Source of the DNA: Chlorops oryzae
Taxonomy: Eukaryota; Arthropoda; Insecta; Diptera; Chloropidae
Length of the DNA: 64,000 nt
NCBI GenBank assembly: GCA_020466095.1
Contig: CM035806.1
Location: 14,558,224 to 14,622,223, forward strand
Direction: 5' to 3'
Part shown: piece by piece, positions 11,058-22,035 of the stretch
How the letters are laid out: every line of letters starts with the position of its first letter
Numbering within the stretch: position 1 is the first letter of the stretch
The notes under the pieces: model-generated
Database searches by the model: none
What the model was told of the DNA's origin: nothing
What the model saw: the letters and a program-made list of their open reading frames with translations, nothing else
Translations under genes and position numbers: made by a program

Positions 11058-11599
11058 CCCAGCGGAAAATTATCTCCTACATGACAAAGTCACCAATGAT
11101 GTCATCGATGACATATAGGTGACATTGTCATGCATGACATCTTGGAGGACATGTCATCGTGGAGGGATGCTGTTCATGTGCTTGACTCTCATTGGCTACT
11201 GAAATTTAAATAAGGTTTTAGCGTCAGTTCAGCGTTAGCATGAAGTGGCGTAGATGATGAGTGCTCGACTCAGAATCCGAAGATCGCGGGTTCGCTCCTG
11301 GCTGAGGCGAACAAAAATTGTTAAAAATAGATTTTTTTTAAATTGCGAAATATCCAAAGAGAGGGCAAAAAGAGAGTTATCAAACTGGTAAATTGACATT
11401 TAGAGAGAAAAGAGCAATGTGCTGCTCTCTCAAATGCTTTTTTCGCCATCGCATCCCCTAGCATGACCAATGTCACCGCTGAAGTCCCTGTCAGCTCCTG
11501 TGTAAATGTCATACAAAGTGTCACCGGAAATAGCATGCATTCCGGCTCCGAAGTCACTAGGACATCATCGGGGATGTCCGCGGGACATTTCCCGCTGGG
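11058..11599. mobile_element. CCCAGCGG-ended non-autonomous DNA transposon, copy 1
   Basis: The element starts CCCAGCGGAAAATTATC and ends GGGACATTTCCCGCTGGG, giving short imperfect TIRs. It is flanked by a perfect 8-bp target duplication, GAACTGGA (11050-11057 and 11600-11607). It has no transposase ORF. The left third is dense in ATGTCATC/GATGACAT words forming palindromes. An internal segment at 11239-11310 is tRNA-like. A second copy lies at 52538. CAGCG just inside the CC could make it hAT-like (CAGNG), but the superfamily is uncertain. Confidence 0.85.
11239..11310 (+). other. tRNA-like segment (pol III A and B boxes) inside the CCCAGCGG element
   Basis: TGGCGTAGATG (11246) fits the A-box consensus, and GGGTTCGCTCC (11288) fits the B box (GGGTTCGATTC in the 52.7-kb copy). 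The spacing is close to that of a tRNA. GCGT/GTGC can form a D stem with wobble pairs. CTCGACTCAGAATCCGAAG resembles an anticodon arm with loop CTCAGAA and one base missing from the 5' stem strand. T-stem and acceptor pairing are poor, so this is not a functional tRNA. It is a tRNA-derived, SINE-like segment. Confidence 0.55.
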
Positions 11600-11607
11600 G
11601 AACTGGA

Positions 11608-14189
11608 ATTTTTATTTATCTATTTTTTTTTTTTTTTGAAGCCCGTAGGTCTGTTTAGCTCAGGAATTTCGACATTTGAGCTTACTTTTCCAAACTTAAT
11701 GAGCAGCTGGATGTAATTTGAAAGCGTTGAATTCTTGAAATCAAACATAATTTTCCATTTGCATTATTTCAATCGAATAATGTGTCGGCCGACAAAAACC
11801 TCTGTAGTCCTTTTTTTGTTGTTGTATTTTTCTTAGACAATAATAGCAAAAGTATACTGCCTAGCGATTGAACTAGTTACTTACCTGTACCTACAATACT
11901 TGTCTGATTAATAAGAATGAAATATTTGCTCCGAAATCGACTTACTTTACCCAAATACAACACACATCGAACAAGTAGAAGAGAAGAAGAGGAAGAGCCG
12001 ACCACGACCACGACGACGAGGAGGAGGAAGAAGAAGAAATGGATGAATTTGTACCATGCCAAACTGAAGCATAGAAAAGTAAAGTAAAGTAAAGTAAAGC
12101 TAACCATCGCAAAGCTGAACTTATTCAATTTCCATTTCCTGCAATTTCGATTCGAATGCTCAATTGCGATGCTAAGTTAAAGGCACCATATTCTATGTCC
12201 GAGCACACTAAGCTAAGCGTGTATTGACGGCTTATGGTTAAGCTTGAAACCCACTTATCTAATTGCGATTCCGGGAACTGGTTTTCCTTGATACATTTCT
12301 CAAACTCATTAGAACTCAATCATAACTCGCCTCGATTTGCGTTGGCCAGCGACTAAGCGGCTGCCTGCTATCGTGGCTGACGGTCTGACGTAGCTGACGT
12401 TTGACTCGGCCAAACCCTGGCTCAATAAACAACCGCGCTGTCTTTGGGCTTTCAGTTTTGGTGGGGTTTTTTTCAGATTTTTTTTTTATATACTTACAAT
12501 ATATATATGTAGATATATATATTTTTTTTTTGGCCAAAAGCATTTTTGAAATGGATTTCGTGGAGCGCAAGCGTGCGCAATAAACAACACTTTTGCTTTG
12601 CAGCACCACAACCACCATCAGCAGCAGCAGCAGCAGCGACAAATATGAAGGCAACGACGGCGGATACCGCTTGCGCCGGCGTGAATATGCTTGTTTTTTG
12701 TTAGCGCTTTTCATGCCATTGATATGGAAATGTAACCAAAAAATTGAAGGAAATATAAATATATTTACACTGGCCATATATACATACATACACATGCATA
12801 TTGCCGGAGTTACATGAATCGCTTTGTGGCAGTGCTGAGAAAAAAAAAAAAGTGAAATATGTGGAGCATGTGTGATTGTCTGAATGCTGAATGCTTATTG
12901 CTGTAACCGAGCGAGCTTAAGCTTAGCCTTGATACAGAGTCGTCTTATGGGGCTTGTACCGATAGTAGCCAAATTTGCTTTAATGACCCGTTCCATTACA
13001 ATGCGTTTCTTTGAATTTCGATTGTAGATCATAACTCTACTATGTTCTGCTTAATAAATTAAATGTTTTTTTTTTTTTTAATTTTTTCTTATTAAAAAAA
13101 TAATTTTTATTTTTTAGTCTTAAATATATTTATTGTTACTAATTTTTCGTAACCAGCTCCGGTATGGATTTTCAAATGTTTACGGAATTTGTAACTGACA
13201 AAAGTTAACTTCTTTAAGGTGGTGGTATTTTCGTCTGTGATCGAAATTTTCTACCAAAGTACTTGAAGGGGGGGGAAAAAAAACTCCGAGGGTGAACCAC
13301 ATATCAATCTTCAAAATTTGTAGCTTTTTATTCGATTATTCGCGATATGTTTGCAACGGATACGGTCGACCTTATTATTATTATTATTACATATTATGTA
13401 TTATTATGTATATCCTTGACGGGGCAGTTGTAAATAGAACTGCGTCGTTGCGCTTATTCAGAGCATAGGCGATCGACCTTATTGTAGGTCTTTAGTTCCG
13501 TATAGAGTAAGAATGATACATTAAGCCACAACAACTTTATCACATAAAATTGTTTCGCAATCACCAGATTCATCCATTGAGACAACATGACCTTACATAT
13601 GTATATCAAAAACTTTTCCATTTTCAATAAAATAAGATTCAGGCCCATTTAATCGTGGCTACTTTCTCAACTTTGAACTGTGTCGAGCAAAGTGAATGGG
13701 TCTTTGAATGTTGGTCCATAGAACTGCAAGGATTTGAAAATCTTTGGTTTGATTCGATTTCGTTTTTGATGGCTTTCTGATCAAGACATTTCTGACCGAC
13801 TTTAGATATTGAACTTTATATATATATATATTTTATAACTCGAACTGAATCGTGTGGCAAGGCCGTGAATATTTTATATACCTACAATTTCGTTTCCTAA
13901 CTCGAGGTCTCTATATAATACGAACTATTTCTTTGGATAATGGTGGTTCGAGCTATGGAAGTTTGACTGTATATGATATATACATATATATAATTCATAA
14001 ATGTTGTTGGTAATATTTTGATTCGACCCGTGATATAAATTCGTAGAATTTTGTATTAATATTATTCCGGCTTAAGTTCCAAAAATGTATGATTTGAGAA
14101 GTTCATCTTTTTGGCAATCGGGAAAAAAAGTTTTTTTTTGTGATTGCTGAAATATTGTTTAGATTAAATACGGACCCATTTTTCTGATT
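11608..14189. other. Gene-free stretch
   Basis: No supported gene. Contains a GA-rich run (11975-12040), AAAGT repeats (12075-12098), a CAG run (12617-12637), ATATAT tracts (12490-12525, 13815-13835) and ATT repeats (13374-13410). Small ORFs overlap on both strands at 12125-12817 without recognisable motifs. Confidence 0.4.
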
Positions 14190-14549
14190 CAGTATAATCT
14201 CTTCTTGCGGACACCCCCATCTTAAGCGGACACCCCTCTTAAGCGGACACACCTCTTAAGCGGACACCCCTCTTAAGCGGACACCCCTCTTAAGCGGACA
14301 CCCCTCTTAAGCGGACACCCCTCTTAAGCGGACACCCCTCTTAAGCGGACACCCCTCTTAAGCGGACACCCCTCTTAAGCGGACACCCCTCTTAAGCGGA
14401 CACACCTCTTAAGCGGACACCCCTCTTAAGCGGACACCCCCCTTAAGCGGACACCCCTCTTAAGCGGACACCCCCCTTAAGCGGACACCCCTCTTAAGCG
14501 GACACCCCCCTTAAGCGGACACCCCTCTTAAGCGGACACCCCTCTTAAA
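14190..14549 (+). repeat. 17-bp tandem array (GCGGACACCCCTCTTAA), about 20 units
   Basis: A near-perfect head-to-tail array with occasional C/T or A/C variants. It is entered by CAGTATAATCTCTTCTT, which resembles the CAGTGTTCTCAATCCGT start of the small TIR element at 60389. That element carries two to three of the same GCGGACACC...CTTAAGCGG words. The array therefore looks like terminal-repeat sequence of a mariner-like MITE amplified in tandem. There are no unique spacers, so it is not a CRISPR array. Confidence 0.9.
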
Positions 14550-15297
14550 CAGACCCTTTTTGGCAATTTGACATTATTAAATCAATTCTTTTATGCAAAA
14601 TATTTCTTGTTTCACTCCCCTCCTTTCGGATCGTTTTTACCAAGAGTGGCGCGATTTACTTCGTCATTAGATTGACGTCTACACGCACGTTCAAATTTCA
14701 TAATTTGGGAGTTATAAGTAGTCGCCAAGCCTTATTGAAGAATTCTTCCTTCAAATTTGGATTCGATTTCGATTCGTAAGCGCTGAATAACAATAGCAAC
14801 AGTTGTTACCATCAAGCGGACTGCCTTAAGCGTTTAGCATTTAACGTTCGGCATTTAGCTTTGCAAAATTAGAATGAAACGATTTTTTTTTGGGTTTACA
14901 AAATTCTGGTTCCTTCCGTTCCGTTCCGTTCTTGAATGATTCCGAACGATTTGTTTTATTCTTGTGTGCTGAATTTTTTATTTTAAAAATTTGCCTTCGC
15001 GTGGTCTCTTTCCGTTGTTCCATTGTATGCTGATTTCGAACTTATTTCTTTTGGCTTGACTTTTTTTAAATTTGATTGCTCTCGTTGCTTTACGCCGGGC
15101 TAAAGAGAATTTGATGTTTATGCTTCGATAAAAAAAATAAATAAACGAAAAATGAAAAAGGAAAAATAAAAAATAATAAACCGCGCGCGCTATTATTAAT
15201 TCAATTTAATTGCCAGTAATCTAATATCAGATATGAAAACGGCAATTTCTTGCTTTGACTATTGTTAGGAATTTGCTGTTTCCTTTTTTTCTCTCTC

Positions 15298-15330
<33 letters not shown>

Positions 15331-15956
15331 TCTCTTTCTGTTTATTCGTTATCTGTTTAATGTTTTATCTCTAATTTTCTTCTATTCGTTAAACATTTTC
15401 ATAAAAATCGGTTAATAAAAAATTTTTTCCTGGGCAATTATTTTTGTTAATGTTGTTGTGGGATAAATTATGTGATTTGAAAGCAATCGAATTTAATGCT
15501 TTGAGCTTATAAGTGATGTAGACATCTGCCATGAAGCTTAGGCAGGAAAGGCAAAGAAAAAACCCCCCGCAAAAAAAGAGGCTGTAATCTGCAATTTCTG
15601 CCTTTTTTTACCTTTGGTGAATTAGTTTATGATTAAAACGCTTTGCGTGAGAAAAATTTGATTTTCAAATTGAGTAGGGATTAAGGCTGAAAAACCATGT
15701 GTTGGATATTATGGATAATTAATTTTTTATTTACTTTTTTTTTGCAATGGCAAATATCGATATAAAGAAGACATATAAAAAATAAAAAAAAAACTTGTCC
15801 AAGGTCTACTAGTACCAGTTTTCTTGTGGAATATTCCCCTGATTGTCTCAAATCCAGCCCAATTTTCCTTAAAATTGGATTTTTAAATCTTCAAAAAACA
15901 TTAACTTCTGCCCATAAGGTCCCATAAAAATTTCGCCACTTTTCCGCCCCAAGAAA
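14550..15956. other. Gene-free stretch
   Basis: No supported gene. Contains a (CT)n microsatellite at 15291-15336, GTTCC repeats near 14918-14932, and A/T-rich filler. A lone AAGCGGACTGCCTTAAGCG at 14814-14832 echoes the 17-bp array and may mark its far end. Confidence 0.45.
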
Positions 15957-16140
15957 AGTCTGCAAAATGCAACCAATTCCTCGTTTTATCCTATCAGTTG
16001 CATCCTCCTCGGTAGGTTCTACAACATCGCGGTCCCATTTAACTCTGTCCAACCAACGCTGTTTCAAACTCCATCGTTGTCTGCAATCTTGTAATTGGAA
16101 TGTTTAGCCCTTTTTCGTGAAGCTGTCCTCATCGGCCCGA
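15957..16140 (-). pseudogene. Degenerate RTE-like LINE C-terminal remnant, copy 2
   Basis: This aligns by eye with the plus-strand sequence of the 814-1260 remnant. Shared words include GTTGCATCCTCCTCGGTAGG (versus GTTGCATCATCCGAGGTAAG), CGGTCCCATTTAA, TGTCCAACCAACGCTGTTTC and CTGCAATCTTG. It is full of stops and small indels and has no open frame. It corresponds to the stretch from the RPKQRW region back toward the WSRFADPG end. It is older than copies 1 and 3. Confidence 0.7.
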
Positions 16141-16213
16141 AGACTCCAATAAAGATAAATAATTTCGTTTAATTTAGGGGAGATTCCCCTAAACTGATTA
16201 CAGTGTGTGCCAC

Positions 16214-16256
16214 TAATGATGATGATAATGATGATGATGATGATGATAATGATGAT

Positions 16257-16288
<32 letters not shown>

Positions 16289-16653
16289 AATGATGATGAT
16301 AATGATGATGAATAATGATGATAATGATGATGATAATGATGATGATAATGATGATGATAATGATGATGATAATGATGATGATAATGATGATGAATGATGA
16401 TGATAATGATGATGATAATGATGATGATGATGATAATGATGATGATATGATAATGATGATGATGATAATAATGATGATGATGATGATAATGATGATGATA
16501 ATGATGATAATGATGATGATAATGATAATGATGATGATGATGATAATGATGTAGATAATGATGATGATGATGATGATAATAATGATGATGATAATGAGAT
16601 GATAATAATAATGATGATGATGATGATGATAATAATGATGATGATGATAATGA
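16214..16653 (+). repeat. (GAT/AAT)n microsatellite, about 440 bp
   Basis: A trinucleotide array of GAT with interspersed AAT units, arranged partly in a 12-bp rhythm (GATGATGATAAT). Frames through it give poly-D/M and poly-H/I peptides that are artefacts of the repeat. Confidence 0.95.
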
Positions 16654-16772
16654 GAACATCGCTAGAAAAAGAATAAGATTATATAGGTATGCCCACTTTA
16701 TTTATCTCTAAATGTATTGATATGGTATATCCGCATTGAAAAAAATTTATAATCCTTAAATAGGAAACATAA

Positions 16773-16901
16773 TAGTGGTACTCATGCAGCTTCGCAAATG
16801 CCTTCGCAACTTTTCCCATCGTAAATTTTCATATAAATTTTGACAGTTGTGTGACAAATTTCTCATTTTCCACAATTTGCGAAGCTGCATGAGTCCCACT
16901 A
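16773..16901. mobile_element. 129-bp MITE with ~26-bp TIRs
   Basis: The left terminus is TAGTGGTACTCATGCAGC followed by TTCGCAAAT. The right terminus is ATTTGCGAAGCTGCATGAG followed by TCCCACTA. These are inverted copies with one or two mismatches. The ends can be read as TA-duplication plus GTGG (mariner-like) or as TAGNG (hAT-like); the 8 bp on each side match only 5/8, so the TA reading is slightly better. Confidence 0.75.
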
Positions 16902-19740
16902 ATGTATAAAGACAAACCACGTGCTGTATTTTATATTTGTTATTTTTTTTTTTTTTTTGTTATTATTTTTTTAATAATTATGGGTTCTAACTACATACAT
17001 ACCTGATCGTTGCCAAACCAAATTTGCATAAGAGCAATTAATATCGATATACGGTGGACACAAGCAAAATTTTATGCCGTCATCTTAAAAGCTTTTCCTA
17101 TTGTATAAAGTAAGTTTTTAAAAAGTTATTCTTTGATCTGATTTTAAGACTGCGCACTTTCAAAAGTTGAGAGAGTTAATTATCTTCATGGAAAACCTAA
17201 CAAGAGAAGTGAATATTTTCGGTTTGAATACCTCTAAAATAGATACATACATACGTCTTACTTTGCTCATCGGGTACTCTTCATGATTTATTTATTTATT
17301 TATTTTTTCTTAATTTCTATGAGCTGAACAAGCGTCCCCCATTAAAGCCGTGACCTTAGCTATGTCTTGAGTTTTATTTTACGGCTCCGTTAAGTTTCAA
17401 ATCTGTGTCTATAATTCATTTTCTACTCGAAACGCAACGTTTTCATGTATCAGTGAAAATTTTATTATTATTATTTTTTTGGTTTTTTATAAGTATTTAA
17501 ATGAACAGCATGATCTCTCAAGGCTTAATACGCAGCATGACCTTCGCCAAAATAATCCCACATTTGAAAAAGTAGGTCACCCCCAAAACGAAGGAGAAGA
17601 AAAGAGTACGACTTCCAAGAAGTCCCATTTGTCTTCTGTGAATTGCTCGCAATATTTTAAAAATATTCATAGACTATATGAGTATGAAAAGGGATTTTTT
17701 TTTTTTTATAAATTATTTATTTATTTTTTTTTTTTTTAAGAAGAAATCACACATCAGGTTCATCAACCGCTGTCTCTCAGAAACGCCTTCTTTTGTCTAT
17801 TCCCGTACGTGCCAATTTTTTTTAGTTATTAGTTTCTTTTTCCGATCTCTTCCTCATGAGACTCCACCCAAAACAAAAGAACAAAAATAAAATTAAAAAA
17901 AAAAAAAAAAAAATTAAATTAATAAAAATTATCAAAAGCGAATGAATTTTTGCGCGTTTTGAACTTTTTTACATATGCGCATATCCATCACAAAGTTTTT
18001 GAGTACCTGAGAATTCCGATTTTTCCCATACCTTATGATAAATGACTCAACTGACTGACCATTTCATTTCATTCCATTCCATTCGACTCGATTTCATTCC
18101 TTTCAATTCCATTTCGACTGCGTTTTTGTTGCCTACCTTACTTTGTAACTCTTCTATAAATGATTAGCTTTCTTTGATCTTTTTTCTTTTACATAGATAT
18201 ATACAATATATATGTATACATATATATGTTTATGTATATATATTTTAATTTGATTTGCATGAATATATTCATACATATATGTATGCCTTTAAAGTGATAA
18301 TAATACACATACATACATGTATATTTTTGTTTCTTTTTCGACTGCAAATAAAAATTTTACCACTTTTTCGTACACATTTGAGGCATTTTAATTACTTTTA
18401 CTCATAATATTGGCCTTACCAACGGTCTATTTTGCCTCGACGGGAATTAACCACGCAATCGCAATCATTGAACCACATGTGGCGTACGGGGCTACCTTCT
18501 ATTAAAACAGCTAAAAGGAAGCGAAGAGTACAGCTGTTAGCTTGCCAGAAACATGCTTAATTCAATTATTGTCTATAGTGTCTATGGTCTATGGTGTATA
18601 TGGTATGGTTTTTTTTAGAATTGTATGCCTGAGAATTGTTGGTGCTGTTGTTGTTGTTGTTGTTCCAAATGACCGCATCATGCATGTTCGTTCGTTCAGT
18701 CGATCAAAGTCGTCTTTGCGTCAGAAGTTGTTACGGCTGCTGTTATATTTTCCTTACCCTTTTATATGAGTATATAGCCCATTTTTTGTTTTTTTTGTTT
18801 TTTCGTTTTTGTTTTTTATTCTTTGTTGCTTTTATTCTTGCTGATGCGTTAAACGTGCGCCAGTCATTTGGCAAATGATTGTCGATCGCGACCCGCTGAA
18901 CTCGATGCGTCAATTCTCCGCTCTATCTCAAAAGGCATAAGATTTCTGAGAGATCTTTTAAGTTGTCTCGAGGGCCGAGAGCTGACTACATCCAGAACTA
19001 GACCTATGTTTTTTTTTTTATTCTCTTTGTTTTTTTTTTTGGCCATTTAGAAGTACTTAATAGGTTTCTTTAAATTCTTTGTTTTTTTCTTTTATAATAA
19101 AAGATTCCTAGCCCACCTGGGTGGCTTAACTCAATTAATGAAGTATAATGAATTCGTGAGCTGAAGTTTTTCCTTCAACTTATTTTCTTCTCCATTTTTT
19201 ATTCATTATTTATTATGTTTTTTTTTTTTAGGGGGCTTTTTGTTTAAATTTTTTTTTTATTTATGTTTTTTTTTTTTTCTTTTTTGGGTGGGCCACTAGA
19301 GTGGCAAACTTCCAAAATGATTATTTCATTGAGTGAATAAGCATCGGTTTGAAACTAATTGAAAATTATGCATGAAAATGTTGATTGATTTATTTCTTGA
19401 ATTCATTTTATCGATTTAGACAGGAAGTTTAAGGGGTCGGTCCAGTGTTATTCTGTCTACAAATGTTCTAAAAAAAAAAGAAAAAAACAATTCGTGAGAT
19501 TTAGTTTGAATGATAAAATTCAAATGAGACTCTAAGTTAAGACAATAATGTGGATCGATTGATTTCCGTTAAAAAAAAACATAAACATAATTATATGTAC
19601 ATTGTACAATGCTCAGCAGTGAAGTAGCTCAGTTCACGGATTTCCAGTTCCTCGAAATGCCTCGAAAATCCGCTTATTTGTAAGCATCTAACGTTTTTGG
19701 TTGTCCTTCAATAGTTAGTCCCATTTTTGTTTCTTTCAAA
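16902..19740. other. Gene-free stretch
   Basis: No supported gene. Many T and A runs (17700-17740, 17892-17915, 19205-19280), ATATA tracts (18195-18260), ATTCC/ATTTC repeats (18062-18115) and a GTT run (18645-18663). Confidence 0.4.
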
Positions 19741-19856
19741 CAACGATAAATGTTTGCTTAGAGGCTGTAAGGCTTACCTCGGATGATGCATCCAACAGAA
19801 CACAATGGAGGCACTGGTCGCGTTTTGTGGACCCCGGGATAGATCGGGGCACCTGA
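19741..19856 (+). pseudogene. RTE-like LINE C-terminal tip, copy 3
   Basis: On the plus strand, in one frame, this reads CLEAVRLTSDDASNRTQW, then RHWSRFVDPGI, and stops four codons later (tga, 19854-19856). It matches LEALGLTSDDATDRTKW...WSRFADPGI of the copy at 814-1260 in reverse orientation. Only the last ~35 codons of the polyprotein survive. The stop followed by an A/T-rich tail (AATAAGAATAAAAATA) shows the true 3' end of the family. Confidence 0.75.
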
Positions 19857-20393
19857 ACATGCAATAAGAATAAAAATATGTGAAACACGTCTGCTAGGAT
19901 TTCTTTTTTTTTTTTGTTGTAAGTATTTTTGGAACTGGTGAAGATGATCATCCTATACTTGACATCCCAAGCGACAGTTCGGACTGTAACAAAGAACACA
20001 ATTGAAGCTTGAATATTTCCCTGAAAAGGTCTTGAATGGAAAGCGAAAAATATATATATCGAAAAACGACTTCATTCGATCCTTACTAGTTGTCACTGTT
20101 TGCCAGTTTAGAGGAAAAGGACACTCGCAAAAGTTTTCAATTCTATCTGTCTATCCGTGTGTATGTTCGTCTGTATACAGTGACATCATGGGAAGAGTGT
20201 GGCTATCTTCACGGTATTCGGCACTGTTGCCAGTGTTGCTGCCCTAAATTAAAATAAATTGATGAACTTTAATGGAGTCTTAGGGCAGAAAAGTGGTCAA
20301 GGAAAATTTCATCTCGGACCTTATGGGACCAAGTTTTTGTTCTTAGAAGATTTCAAAATTGAATTTTTACGGAATTTTGACCGTGTTCTGAGA
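19857..20393. other. Gene-free stretch before a hAT element
   Basis: No supported gene. Mixed A/T-rich sequence. Confidence 0.4.
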
Positions 20394-20442
20394 CATTCAG
20401 TCAGTGGCGTGTCCAGAGAAAGAGTGCTTTGATAGTGCTTAT

Positions 20443-20915
20443 ATTTTTCACGGTGGTATATTGAACAATTATAAGATATTAACCCAAATTTTTTTTTTTT
20501 GTTGGCAGGGGGGGGGGGGGGGGGCGGTGCTAGAGGAAGCTTAGAAAGTTATGGACCAAAAACCAAAAAAATACGAAAAATTCATGGCGTCCGATTTGGA
20601 TGAAAATTTATGTAAAGTATAAGTGAAAAAATCTAAGAATTTTGGCGTCAAAAATTTTTCAAAAAACTGCTTACAGCTAGTGTAGTTTGGGTCTAGTGCC
20701 AAACTGGTCCAAAAAGGACCAGTTCGAAAAAAATTTAGTGCTAAAATTCTTGGAATTTTTCACTTATTCTGTATATAAATTTTCATCCAAATCGGACGCC
20801 ATGAATTTTTCGGATTTTTTTTGGGTCCATAACTTTCTAAACTTCCTCTGGCCAATCCCCCCCCAAATTTTTGGGATAATATCTTATAATTGTTCAATAT
20901 ACCACTGTGGAAAAT
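20443..20915. repeat. Long imperfect hairpin, arms about 200 bp
   Basis: The left arm (20443-20660) and right arm (20720-20915) are inverted copies. Pairs include GGTATATTGAACAATTATAA with TTATAATTGTTCAATATACC, TTATGGACC with GGTCCATAA, and CCGATTTGGATGAAAATTTA with TAAATTTTCATCCAAATCGG. The G run of about 16 at 20508 faces a C run at 20859. The loop has its own perfect 9-bp stem AACTGGTCC/GGACCAGTT (20702-20724). Confidence 0.9.
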
Positions 20916-21045
20916 TTTTTTTTTATATTATTTTTTAATATTATTTTTTTGTATTAAATTTTATATTATTTTTTATATTATTTTTTTAAATTATTTTTTA
21001 TATTATTTTTGTACATTATTTTTGTATATTATTTTTTTATAAGTA

Positions 21046-21581
21046 CACCGAAAAAAAAATGTATACGAAATCGTCATAATATTGATATTTTTCACTTACA
21101 AATGTGAGCCGATACGCAATATTATTAAAATTATACTACCTGTCGTATCAATTCTATACTTTTTTATTTGTCAGCTTGATACGAAAAAAAGTAAATTTGA
21201 CATGAATGCATGACAATATTTGAAATGAAAAAATTTCAAATTGATACTAAAAAGGACAATTTGATAAGATTTATGAGATATTGATATGGAAAATATAGTT
21301 TTGATACTGATCTAATATGGAAAAGATATTAAAAATGTAATTTATCACCAGAATTGCACGGATATTGAAAATGTAAGATTAATACGAAAAATTGATACGC
21401 AAGTGTAAAACATTTCCGTATCAATTTGATGATTTTCGTATCAGAGGAATATTAAAAAATATTAACTTGATATTATAAATATCAGTCTGAATATTTTTTA
21501 ATGCAAAATTGATATTTTTCAATTTATACGAGGATTGATACGGGTTTATCAATCTTCGGATCAGGCGGATTTTTTTCGGTG
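21046..21581. mobile_element. Nested TIR element, TA-flanked, rich in TTGATAC words
   Basis: Termini CACCGAAAAAAAAATG and, inverted, CACCGAAAAAAATCCG, each bordered by TA, suggest a Tc1/mariner-type duplication. It sits within the A/T array of the hAT element, which resumes on the far side. The interior repeats TTGATA, GATACGAAA and their complements many times, giving extensive short-range self-complementarity. No ORF. Confidence 0.75.
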
Positions 21582-22035
21582 TATTATTTTTTTTATTATT
21601 TTTTATATTATTTTTGTACATTATTTTTGTACATTATTTTTGTATATTATTTTTGTACATTATTTTTGTACTTATATTATTTTTGTTTATTAATTTTTTA
21701 TATATAAAAAAAAAAAAATTTTTTTTTTAAGAATGCTTAAATAAAAAATTTTAAATGTATGTACAAACAAATAAAAAAAAATTAACTAAAAAATAAAACA
21801 TAAAAAAAGCAAAAATATTGATATAAAAAATTAAAATATTGAAATTTGATATTTAAGAAAAATGTAAATACCTAACTATAGATTTTTGAGCATTTAAAAA
21901 AAAGAAAAATTCGAATTTTTTATTTAGAATTGCAGGAAGCCGTAAAAATGATCCTTCTAAGTTATTCCTACCGAATTCGGATTACGATAATCACTATCAA
22001 AGCACTCTTTCTCTGGACACGCCACTGCATTCAGT

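Larger units (their letters stand above)
20402..22027. mobile_element. 1.6-kb hAT element with perfect 8-bp target duplication
   Basis: TIRs of about 36 bp start CAGTGGCGTGTCCAGAGAA and continue AGAGTGCTTTGATAGTG. The right end is their inverted copy, ending GACACGCCACTG. The element is flanked by a perfect 8-bp duplication CATTCAGT (20394-20401 and 22028-22035), and CAGNG ends fit hAT. The interior has a long hairpin (20443-20915), an A/T tandem array of ATTATTTTTGTAC units (20930-21710) split by a nested element (21046-21581), and a unique right part. There is no transposase ORF. The right part recurs inverted at 28464. Confidence 0.92.

Noticed and set aside
11239..11310. A functional tRNA gene
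   Set aside because: A and B boxes are present, but the acceptor and T stems do not pair and the anticodon stem lacks a base.
14207..14549. CRISPR-like regular array
   Set aside because: Units are contiguous 17-mers with no variable spacers, and the DNA is eukaryotic.
16203..16659. Long frames of poly-D/N/M and poly-H/Y/I
   Set aside because: Direct translation of the GAT/AAT microsatellite in different frames.
20508..20523. G16 run as a G-quadruplex
   Set aside because: A homopolymer facing a C run in a hairpin; length is likely unreliable, so no structural claim is made.
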